This document shows positions 43,589 to 51,309 of a stretch of DNA of 64,000 nt, piece by piece. The notes beneath the pieces were generated by a model. It did no database searches, was not told the origin of the DNA, and saw only the letters and a program-made list of their open reading frames with translations. Positions within the stretch are counted from its first letter, which is position 1; each line of letters opens with the position of its first letter. Position numbers and translations under genes: made by a program. This DNA comes from Thermoplasmata archaeon. GTDB lineage: Archaea; Thermoplasmatota; Thermoplasmata; Thermoplasmatales; Thermoplasmataceae. The DNA lies in contig JAJZZX010000003.1 of assembly GCA_021797355.1 (NCBI GenBank), positions 62,001-126,000 of the forward strand, read 5' to 3'.

Positions 43589-44158
43589 ATGTACACAGAA
43601 GCAACCCTCGAGGATTATGTCAGGATGGGAATGGATGCAAGAAGCAAGATAGATTGCAACCAGATAAGATCACTTGCAGCGCGAATCTCAGATTCAATAA
43701 GGAGGGGTGGAAAACTTGTTGCCTTTGGAAACGGGGGATCTGCAGCTGACGCACAGCATTTTGTTGCGGAACTGACAGGGCATTTTTCAAGAGAGAGAGA
43801 CCCGCTTCCGGCAATCTGCCTTAACACCAACGTATCTGGACTTACCGCAATATCCAACGACTACAGTTATGATGAGGTCTTTTCCAGGCAGGTTAAAGCT
43901 CTGGTGGGCAGCAATGATGTCGTAATTGGAATTACAACATCTGGTAATTCACGAAATGTCATAAACGGAGTGATGGAAGCTGCCAAGATAGGATCATATA
44001 CTGTTGCAATGACCGGCAGGAACGGTGGTAAAATCAGGCAGGTGGCAAGCGAGACCTTGGCAGCCCCATCTGATGATACCCCCATAGTTCAGGAGGTTCA
44101 CATAGCAATGATACACATGATCTGCCTTGAAATCGATAGAATTCTTGCAAAAAAGTGA
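43589..44158 (+). CDS. gmhA: Sedoheptulose-7-phosphate isomerase (GmhA-like SIS protein)
   Basis: A 189-residue SIS-domain protein with strong GmhA features: FGNGGSAADAQHFVAELTGHF, then CLNTNVSGLTAISNDYSYDEVF, TSGNSRNV and a C-terminal QEVHIAMIHMICLEI that supplies active-site histidine and glutamate. GmhA turns sedoheptulose 7-phosphate into D-glycero-D-manno-heptose 7-phosphate, the first step to nucleotide-activated heptose. With the GmhB-like phosphatase at 16.2 kb this implies heptose-containing surface glycans. It has its own promoter and is divergent from the methyltransferase cluster. Confidence 0.9.
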   Translation: MYTEATLEDYVRMGMDARSKIDCNQIRSLAARISDSIRRGGKLVAFGNGGSAADAQHFVAELTGHFSRERDPLPAICLNTNVSGLTAISNDYSYDEVFSRQVKALVGSNDVVIGITTSGNSRNVINGVMEAAKIGSYTVAMTGRNGGKIRQVASETLAAPSDDTPIVQEVHIAMIHMICLEIDRILAKK

Positions 44159-44174
44159 GGAAAATATCTGAAAA

Positions 44175-44450
44175 TTAGAATAATCCTTTCTTGTAGATGG
44201 TCTTTGCCTCAAATGCCTGTATATCCCATGTTGGGCCAAGCGACTGGGCAACCTCCATGAGGTGGTTGAGGGAATCAGCATCCCACTTGCATACAGCCAT
44301 GTTCTTTCCCTGTGCCAGATCTATGCCAAGAAGCTTAAGGCCGGCGGGGAGCTTCTTCTCCTTTGCCATTGATGTTACTTTGTTGGCGAATTCCATTACC
44401 TTATCCTTCTGCTCATCTTTCCAGCTGTGAACAACTACTATTTCTGGCAT
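44175..44450 (-). CDS. Small DUF3303-like protein, unknown function
   Basis: A 91-residue protein with a strand-helix-strand-strand-helix layout of dimeric ferredoxin-like proteins: EIVVVHSWKDEQ, a helix, LKLLGIDLAQGKNMAVCKWDADS, a helix and a final strand. One cysteine (in AVCKW) is present. The family match is tentative. It converges with gmhA, 16 bases apart, and has AT-rich promoter sequence upstream on the minus strand. Confidence 0.65.
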   Translation of the reverse strand: MPEIVVVHSWKDEQKDKVMEFANKVTSMAKEKKLPAGLKLLGIDLAQGKNMAVCKWDADSLNHLMEVAQSLGPTWDIQAFEAKTIYKKGLF

Positions 44451-44599
44451 GATTATATATTTGAGCAGGGTATTTAACCATTATTATTTATTCGCGTCAG
44501 TAATTTTAGCTCATGACTAGCATTCACAAAATATAACAACATTCTTTGCCATGCAAGATTGTGAATCATCATAATTTCTTATTCAATGACGGCGTGCTG

Positions 44600-45271
44600 A
44601 TGCTTAGGCGGCTCTTTACCCTAATCTTCGTTTTGGAGCTTGGGATATTCATTGCCGTCTCGCTCCTGAACATACACGATCAGGAGCTTCTGAATGCATT
44701 TAAAAGTGAACAACAGTCAATAACTTCACAGGGGCTTTTCTCAATGATAATCAGCATATTTCCCCACAATTTAATGGTGGCAACCATAGAGTTTATCCCA
44801 GTTATAGGACAGATATTCTTCATAATATCCTCTGTCGATACTGCCCTCATAATAGCAATAGAGGGGAGCAGCCTGCATACATCAGGTTTCTTTGTATTTC
44901 TTAGTCTGGCAATACTTCCGCACACATGGCTTGAATTGCCCTCATATGCCGTCGCCACCAGCACAAGCATCTATTTGTTATATCTTCTGAAAAGGCGTGG
45001 CAGCGTCCTCAGGAGCAACATAACTAAGGTGCTTTTCATGTATCTGTTTGTGGTGCTGGAACTTGCTGTTGCAGGTGTATTCGAATCTACTGAGATTTAT
45101 TTCTCTAGAATATATCCTGCACCAGATAATGTCTTATACCCCCTGCTACTGTGGATCGGGGCGGTTCCTGCACTCTATGGTCTATACAGGCTATACAGGA
45201 AAATTGACAAAAATGAGTATCCAAGAAAGGAACAGCTGCCAGAAGGTGTCCAGGAATTTCAGGGCCAGTGA
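44600..45271 (+). CDS. SpoIIM-like (DUF95) membrane protein
   Basis: A 223-residue protein with five to six helices. The segment FPHNLMVATIEFIPVIGQIFF and the later L-P-H-T-W-L-E-L-P-S correspond to conserved motifs of the stage II sporulation protein M/DUF95 family, which in archaea has no sporulation role and an unknown function, perhaps membrane remodelling. The frame opens at TTG 44546. The ATG at 44600 or the GTG at 44594 are more likely, as they begin just before the first helix. Confidence 0.75.
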   Translation: MLRRLFTLIFVLELGIFIAVSLLNIHDQELLNAFKSEQQSITSQGLFSMIISIFPHNLMVATIEFIPVIGQIFFIISSVDTALIIAIEGSSLHTSGFFVFLSLAILPHTWLELPSYAVATSTSIYLLYLLKRRGSVLRSNITKVLFMYLFVVLELAVAGVFESTEIYFSRIYPAPDNVLYPLLLWIGAVPALYGLYRLYRKIDKNEYPRKEQLPEGVQEFQGQ

Positions 45272-45453
45272 TCTCTGCCCGTTTCTTACAGTTGTGCTGT
45301 CATAGTTCCCTGTTCATTAAGCCTGCCGTAAATACGCATCCATGTAATCGTGTTGCTATGAATGTAATATGGGGTTGATACTGGTAGGTATGTCGACTTC
45401 TATCTTTTCATGTTCATGAAAAGATTGATTTGATCTCACCCATATGGCAGCAG

Positions 45454-46758
45454 ATGACCCTCTACGGGATGGATCGGGGAATGTGGCTACAGGTCATGGG
45501 AGGTTACGCTGGATGGTTAATGGACGGATACACTACCATCGCATATGCGCTTGTTGCAGTTACCGTATCTACAGTTTTCTTTCCTGCCTCAATTGGGATT
45601 TACGGCCTCATTGCAACCTTCGGGGGCCTTGCCGTGGCAGAACTGTCGAGGCCAATAGGATCCATCATCCTTGGCAATTTCCTTGGGGACCGACTTGGCA
45701 GGAAAAGTATGCTTACCATTACAATCGTGGGATTTTCAGCTTTCTCTTCACTGAAGGGGCTGCTTCCAACCTATGACACCATAGGTATAGCCGCTCCCAT
45801 CATCCTGTATTTGCTGTTATTCATGGAGGGCCTCTTTGCTGGGGCTGAATACGGAGGCGGCACAGCACTTGCTATGGAAAGTGTTCCGGCAGACAAGAGA
45901 TCGCCCATAGGCGCTTTCGTGCAGAGTGGCTACGGTACAGGCTACTTCATAGTCTCATTCGTTTTTGCAGCTCTGTTCAGCTATTATGGTAAGAACGGTT
46001 TTGCCATAACCGGATGGCGTGTGCTCTTCTTCACAACAGCAGTCCCGGGACTACTGACAGTGATTATCAGATTTTCCACACGGGAAACACAAGTATTCAG
46101 CGAGATTAAGAGGGAGGAGCATACTGCACGTCAGCCAGCAGTGAGCCTGATCAGGGAGGGCGGAAGGCCGCTAATCCTGGCCCTTATCCTTACCAGCGGC
46201 CTCCTATTCATAAATTCCATTACATTCAGCTTTTATCCCACACTGTTCATTCTCTTGCACAGCGCCATAAGCGGCACACTCATAGGTGAATACAATGGGT
46301 ATATCAATCTCGTCTCACTCTTTGGAGTATGGATTGGTGGGCTGATTGGCATAATTATCGTTGGGCGGCGCAGATCAATGCTCTTATACACCATGATATT
46401 CATAATACTTACATTCCCATTTGCATATCTAGCATTCCATGGATCGGCAGTGCAGGACCTGATCATTTTCAGCGCCCAGGCATTCTTTGAAGCAATGATA
46501 TTTTCCACTCTCCCAGCTTTCTTATCTGAGACCTTCAGCACAAAATTCCGAACAACTGGGGTAGGCTTTGCTTATAACGGGGGAGGAATTCTTGCAGGAT
46601 TCGCAATAAGCATTGTTCTTTATACATCAACATTTACCAAGAGCCTCTACACAGCATGGACCGTATGGTTCTTCATCGCCGAAGCAATGATGGTAGCTGG
46701 GCTCGCACTGTCGGCAGAAACGTACCATGGAAGAGAGGAGGATTCCATCAGGCAATGA
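45454..46758 (+). CDS. MFS transporter, metabolite:H+ symporter (MHS) type
   Basis: About 434 residues and 12 helices. GYAGWLMDGY in helix 1, LGDRLGRKSML in loop 2-3, EYGGGTALAMESVPADKR in helix 4-5 and FSTRETQVF before the central loop are typical of the MHS group, which imports organic acids, betaine or proline with protons. An upstream TTG at 45430 is possible; the ATG at 45454 is preferred because it gives the usual short N-terminus. It is a single gene, followed by an HTH_10 regulator. The substrate is unknown. Confidence 0.88.
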   Translation: MTLYGMDRGMWLQVMGGYAGWLMDGYTTIAYALVAVTVSTVFFPASIGIYGLIATFGGLAVAELSRPIGSIILGNFLGDRLGRKSMLTITIVGFSAFSSLKGLLPTYDTIGIAAPIILYLLLFMEGLFAGAEYGGGTALAMESVPADKRSPIGAFVQSGYGTGYFIVSFVFAALFSYYGKNGFAITGWRVLFFTTAVPGLLTVIIRFSTRETQVFSEIKREEHTARQPAVSLIREGGRPLILALILTSGLLFINSITFSFYPTLFILLHSAISGTLIGEYNGYINLVSLFGVWIGGLIGIIIVGRRRSMLLYTMIFIILTFPFAYLAFHGSAVQDLIIFSAQAFFEAMIFSTLPAFLSETFSTKFRTTGVGFAYNGGGILAGFAISIVLYTSTFTKSLYTAWTVWFFIAEAMMVAGLALSAETYHGREEDSIRQ

Positions 46759-46951
46759 CTGTGATCCTTCGCACTTGATGCCTGTGCACTGCATAAAAAT
46801 GGCTAATGGCGTCTTAACACCAGGGCTGAAATATATTAATTGTCAACTGATTGAGCGAGTATTGACCTTTGTGCGAGAAATATCAAATAAATTAAATAAT
46901 ATCTAACTCACTAAGAAATATTGAACTTTTGTATGAAGTTTATGATAAAGG

Positions 46952-46961
46952 CTTAAATATT
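46952..46961 (+). promoter_or_regulatory. TATA box of the HTH_10 regulator
   Basis: CTTAAATATT is about 25 bases before the ATG at 46981, implying a leaderless transcript and excluding the GTG at 46972. Confidence 0.4.
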
Positions 46962-46980
46962 AGATTGATGTGTGCTGCCA

Positions 46981-47661
46981 ATGGTCAATATATATTCTGT
47001 GTCTATTACGCAGCATGACTGTCCCCATACTTTTGTAACATCCAGGATACCAGGACTTACCATTTTCATAATGAATACCATGGATTCAGGCAGGAAATAC
47101 CAGAAAACACTTAGCATATTCTACGCAAAATCATCAGCTGAGCTTCAGGAAACTGTGAAGCTGATGCAGAATTACGAGGGCTTGCGGGATCTGGAGGTAC
47201 TTGGCATGGGTTCAAACACAATGTCACTTCTGTATAGCTTTCCCAAGACTTCAGCCTACAGGTGGGTCAGCGGGGTTGGATTCAGGATGCATCCAATAGT
47301 GGTCAGGAACGGTGAGGAAAAATGGTTTTTTGTTTCCCAGAAACAGCAGAAGGTAAGCCAGATAGAAAGGGATCTCTCTGACGGCAACACCAGCATTCTC
47401 CATGCCAGAAAATTGACCACAGCCAATTTCATTAATGAGTATTCAAGCCTCTTTTCCGATGTCTGGAAAATTCGTCTTGAAACACTGGCGGGAGAAGGCG
47501 TTGTGAACCTGCTTATGCAGGCCCTGAACTTTGGTTTTTATGACTGGCCCAGGAAGTCATCACTTTCAGAATTAAGCCAGACTGTAAAGCTGCCCCGATC
47601 TACTCTGACATACAGGCTCAGGAAGATTGAAAAAATAATCATTCAGGATATAGGCAAATAG
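46981..47661 (+). CDS. Bacterioopsin-activator-type (HTH_10) transcriptional regulator
   Basis: A 226-residue archaeal regulator. The C-terminal HTH_10 domain is clear: ALNFGFYDWPRKSSLSELSQ then LPRSTLTYRLRKIEKII, matching the G-Y-Y-D-x-P-R signature. The N-terminal 160 residues form an effector-like domain with no obvious ligand motif. It lies about 130 bases upstream of the oligopeptide ABC operon and reads in the same direction, so it may control that operon or the MHS carrier upstream. Both targets are inferred from position. Confidence 0.88.
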   Translation: MVNIYSVSITQHDCPHTFVTSRIPGLTIFIMNTMDSGRKYQKTLSIFYAKSSAELQETVKLMQNYEGLRDLEVLGMGSNTMSLLYSFPKTSAYRWVSGVGFRMHPIVVRNGEEKWFFVSQKQQKVSQIERDLSDGNTSILHARKLTTANFINEYSSLFSDVWKIRLETLAGEGVVNLLMQALNFGFYDWPRKSSLSELSQTVKLPRSTLTYRLRKIEKIIIQDIGK

Positions 47662-47761
47662 TAAACAACTACATTATAATTGAAGATCATTATTAAACAG
47701 TGATTGACTGAATCTAACATGCGATATATGGATAATTGACAGCTTTCAAAAAATGTAGTAG

Positions 47762-47770
47762 TATATGCTT
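47762..47770 (+). promoter_or_regulatory. Promoter of the oligopeptide ABC operon
   Basis: TATATGCTT is centred about 23-25 bases before the ATG at 47788. The adjoining TGTAGTAG upstream of it resembles half of the mal operator, but has no second arm. Confidence 0.4.
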
Positions 47771-47787
47771 AATTATCAGCAACTCCG

Positions 47788-49395
47788 ATGGCAAGCAAAC
47801 TAGTTTACGTCGTAGCAGTCATAGTTGTGATTGTAGTTGTGGTTGCCGGACTGGGAGTTGGCTTGCATCTTTTTAAGCCTACAAGCTCCTCCAGCACATC
47901 CGGCAATACACTCGTGATAGCAAGCTCAGCCACCCCTTCATCCATAGATCCGGCGGTGGCGTTTGATTCGTACTCCGTATTATTTGATGACCAGATCTAC
48001 CAGACACTGGTTGGTTACGGGACAACAACTCTCAATGGCCAGACAGTTGGATCATTGAATCCTGTTCCAGAACTGGCAACAAGCTGGGTAATCAACAACA
48101 CAACTGGTGCAATAACATTCAATCTCAGGCAGAACGTGACATTCGCCAATGGCGACCCATTCAACGCAACAGCTGTAAAGTTTACCCTTGATAGAGTCAT
48201 ACAAATGAAGCAGGGTGCAGATTTCCACGTGTTCAGCTTTTTGAACGAAAGCGGCATTCACATTCTCAGCCCATACCAGATTGAGGTAGTACCATCATCT
48301 CCATACCCATGGTTCCTGAACCTTTTCCAGCTCTGGGTTACTGATATTGTTGATCCTGCATATGTCAATGCCCATGGCGGCGTACAGAATGGATCAGTCA
48401 ATACATTCATGGCGGATCATGCAATGGGAACTGGCCCATACGAGCTGTCAAACTACTCTGCCTCAACAATAACTCTAACTGCAAATCCCAATTACTGGGG
48501 AACAAAGCCAAATGTGACAAAACTCATCTTCGAAGTGGTGCCTGACCCATCAACACAGCAGGCCCTGCTAGAGAAGGGGTCAGTAAACCTGGCCTTGAAT
48601 ATCCCACTTTCGGAGATGTCTACCCTGCAAACATACAGCAATGTTAAGGTAAAAGCTGGCCCAACCTCTTCGGAATATTATGTCGGACTTGACGAAAACA
48701 CAACACCGTTCCAGAACCTTGATGTCAGGAAGGCCATTGAATATGCAGTAAACACAACAGCAATAACGAATTATTCAACATTTGGCTACGGCCTCCCAAT
48801 TAAGAGTGTCATAGCGCCAACAATAGAATCGTATTTCCCTGCCTTCGCCAACTATACATACAATATTACCGAGGCAAAGCACTACCTGAGCCTGGCTGGC
48901 TACAGCAACGGATTTAATGCAAAGTTCTACTACACTTCTGGCGATCCAATAGGCACAGCTGTTGCCACAATACTGCAGAGCGAGCTCGCCAAGATAAATG
49001 TAAATCTGACGCTGGTGCCTCTTGAATCGGCTACATTCGATGATGAGGCCGGCTCTGGGACATGGCAGATGTTCTATGAAGGATGGGTAAACCTTCTGGC
49101 AACGCCTGATGACGGAATGAGACCCCTGTTTAATGCAGCTTACCAGGGGATTTACGGAAACTACAATTTCTTCAACAATACAACTGTCAGCAAGGATCTA
49201 ATACAGGCTGGAAAGATTTACAACCAGACACAGAGGGACGCACTTTACCACCAGGTACAGAGCATCCTAGCACAGCAGGCAGTGGAGGTACCATTATTCA
49301 ACCTTGAGAATGTCCTGCCAATGACAACAAATGTCCACAATCTCTACATCTATCCAACATTTGATATCTATTTCGGACAGGTAACCATGGGTTGA
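47788..49395 (+). CDS. Oligopeptide ABC transporter substrate-binding protein (family 5)
   Basis: A 535-residue DppA/OppA-type binding protein. An N-terminal uncleaved-looking helix (LVYVVAVIVVIVVVVAGLGV) and a Ser/Thr-rich linker anchor it; no lipobox cysteine is present. The family signature is visible in TSWVINNTTGAITFNLRQNVTFANGDPFNATAVKF (in parts), the T-G-P-Y-E-L stretch and DVRKAIEYAVN. Many N-x-S/T sites suggest glycosylation. It is the first gene of a complete transport operon that ends at 53466. Confidence 0.93.
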   Translation: MASKLVYVVAVIVVIVVVVAGLGVGLHLFKPTSSSSTSGNTLVIASSATPSSIDPAVAFDSYSVLFDDQIYQTLVGYGTTTLNGQTVGSLNPVPELATSWVINNTTGAITFNLRQNVTFANGDPFNATAVKFTLDRVIQMKQGADFHVFSFLNESGIHILSPYQIEVVPSSPYPWFLNLFQLWVTDIVDPAYVNAHGGVQNGSVNTFMADHAMGTGPYELSNYSASTITLTANPNYWGTKPNVTKLIFEVVPDPSTQQALLEKGSVNLALNIPLSEMSTLQTYSNVKVKAGPTSSEYYVGLDENTTPFQNLDVRKAIEYAVNTTAITNYSTFGYGLPIKSVIAPTIESYFPAFANYTYNITEAKHYLSLAGYSNGFNAKFYYTSGDPIGTAVATILQSELAKINVNLTLVPLESATFDDEAGSGTWQMFYEGWVNLLATPDDGMRPLFNAAYQGIYGNYNFFNNTTVSKDLIQAGKIYNQTQRDALYHQVQSILAQQAVEVPLFNLENVLPMTTNVHNLYIYPTFDIYFGQVTMG

Positions 49396-49399
49396 TAAC

Positions 49400-50416
49400 A
49401 TGGGAGGCACCTCCAAATTTTTAATTTTAAGAACTATTTCTCTCATTCCTACAATTTTTGGCGTAATTCTTGTTACTTTTATACTCTCAAGGATCGTTCC
49501 AGGAAATCCGGCCCTCATACTAATTGGGCCAGAAGTAAACGGTACCGAACTCAAGGTCCTTGAGGCAGAGCTAGGTTTGAACAAGCCTCTTTACGTTCAG
49601 TTCTTCATTTATCTCTGGCAGCTGCTCCACTTCAATCTTGGCTATTCATATCTGCTTGGCCAGTCAGTTAATTATGAGGTGGCACTCAGGTTTCCCGCCA
49701 GCCTTGAACTTGGATTGGCATCCATGGTATTGTCCCTGCCCATTGCTGTCATCACCGGTGTATATGCTGCGCTACGTGCCAATAAGGCTGGGGATCATGC
49801 CAGCAGGGTACTGTCTCTGTTGGGCATTTCAATGCCAGTTTTCTGGATTGAGATAGTGATGATACTAATATTCTATACCTATCTTGGCGTGGCGCCTGCT
49901 CCCTTTGGCCAGCTGAGTGCAAATCTTACACCACCTGCCAGGATAACCGGAATGGAGATTCTGGACAGCCTTCTGGAGCTGAATTTTGTTGACTTCTTCA
50001 ACGCAACATGGCACATCATACTTCCGGCTGTTGGACTTTCACTGGCAAGCATTGCCACTCTGTCCCGTGTTATCAGATCAAGCATGCTTGACGTCCTCAA
50101 CAGGGATTTCATGCGCACTTCGGTGGCCATAGGGCTTCCGAAAAAGATAATAGTAAACAAATACGCACTCCGCAACGCCCTTCTGCCTGGCATCACAGTG
50201 GCGGCTATTCAGGCAGGGGCCATAATCAGCGGTGTTGTGCTGACCGAAACAGTTTTTTCGTGGCAAGGTCTTGGATTGTTTGCAGTTCAGGCAATAGATC
50301 AGCTCGATTACCCCAGTGTCATGGCTGTAGTGCTCATCTCCGGTCTCCTATTTGCTTTCTTCAATTTTCTTGCTGATATAATCTACGCATGGGTTGATCC
50401 AAGGGTGAGGCTCTAG
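49400..50416 (+). CDS. Oligopeptide ABC permease DppB-type
   Basis: A 338-residue permease with six helices. The N-terminus LRTISLIPTIFGVILVTFILSRIVPGNPA is typical of DppB/OppB, and the EAA-like loop with RTSVAIGLPKKIIVNKYALRNALLPG contacts the ATPase. The gene starts 5 bases after the binding-protein stop. Confidence 0.95.
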   Translation: MGGTSKFLILRTISLIPTIFGVILVTFILSRIVPGNPALILIGPEVNGTELKVLEAELGLNKPLYVQFFIYLWQLLHFNLGYSYLLGQSVNYEVALRFPASLELGLASMVLSLPIAVITGVYAALRANKAGDHASRVLSLLGISMPVFWIEIVMILIFYTYLGVAPAPFGQLSANLTPPARITGMEILDSLLELNFVDFFNATWHIILPAVGLSLASIATLSRVIRSSMLDVLNRDFMRTSVAIGLPKKIIVNKYALRNALLPGITVAAIQAGAIISGVVLTETVFSWQGLGLFAVQAIDQLDYPSVMAVVLISGLLFAFFNFLADIIYAWVDPRVRL

Positions 50417-51307
50417 ATGTTCAGCGAATCCATTCCATTCATGAACACAAAGGGCAGCCACCAGAGGAGCCAATTCATGGAGGCCGTCAGGCTCTATTTC
50501 AGGAATCCAACAGGTATTGTTGCAGTGGCCGTTCTCATGGTTTATGTTTTCATCGCAGTTTTCGGTCCTAGACTCTCGCCTTACAACCCGCTTGCACTGA
50601 ACCTGCCGGATAGACTCCAGCCACCCTCTCTTGCCCACCTCTTTGGAACGGACGGATACGGCCGTGATGTCTTTTCCCGCGTATTGTATGCAATAAGGCT
50701 TGACATGTCTCTGGCTTTTCTAGCTGTAAGTATCGGCTATGTCCTTGGAGTATTTCTGGGCCTCCTTGCCGGATACATGGGAAAGATAACAGATCATGGG
50801 ATAATGCGGGTTATGGATATCCTGCTCTCCTTCCCTTCCATACTGTTTGCCATAGCGGTCGCCATTGCCATAGGTGCTGGATTCTGGACCGTCATAATAG
50901 CAGTATCAATACTTTCAGTTCCCGGCTTTGCCAGGGTGGCGAGGAGCGCTGTCCTGTCCACAAAGAATGATCTATACATTCTTGCTGCTATTTCACAGGG
51001 GGCATCCAGATGGCACATTATGTTCAGGCATATACTTCCAGTGGCGATTACGCCAACAATAATTCTCTACGCACTTGGCCTGGGAAATGCAATCATAGTT
51101 GCGGCCAGCTTGAGTTTCCTTGGTGTAGGTATACCGCCCCCCACTCCTGAGCTTGGAGCCATGATAACCGATGGTCTCCAGTACGTAATTTCCGGACAGT
51201 GGTGGATTTCCATATTTCCTGGACTCTTTATAGTCTTCATCGTGGTGGCATTCAACATGATGGGTGACACAATACGTGAGGTAACAGATGTTACATTGAG
51301 GCGATAA
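50417..51307 (+). CDS. Oligopeptide ABC permease DppC-type
   Basis: A 296-residue permease subunit. The conserved LFGTDGYGRDVFSRVLYAIRLDMSLAF, the EAA loop (LAAISQGASRWHIMFRHILPVAI) and SFLGVGIPPPTPELGAMI are all hallmarks of DppC/OppC. The ATG follows immediately after the dppB stop, with GGTGAGG six bases upstream. Confidence 0.95.
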   Translation: MFSESIPFMNTKGSHQRSQFMEAVRLYFRNPTGIVAVAVLMVYVFIAVFGPRLSPYNPLALNLPDRLQPPSLAHLFGTDGYGRDVFSRVLYAIRLDMSLAFLAVSIGYVLGVFLGLLAGYMGKITDHGIMRVMDILLSFPSILFAIAVAIAIGAGFWTVIIAVSILSVPGFARVARSAVLSTKNDLYILAAISQGASRWHIMFRHILPVAITPTIILYALGLGNAIIVAASLSFLGVGIPPPTPELGAMITDGLQYVISGQWWISIFPGLFIVFIVVAFNMMGDTIREVTDVTLRR

Positions 51308-51309
51308 CT

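Noticed and set aside
46759-46980. Possible small RNA or leader between the MHS carrier and the HTH_10 gene
   Set aside because: The stretch is merely AT-rich with a TATA box near its end; no stable hairpin or short coupled frame is evident.
47755-47765. TGTAGTAGTA upstream of the oligopeptide operon resembles a mal operator half-site
   Set aside because: The second arm is missing; the match could come from chance next to a TATA box.
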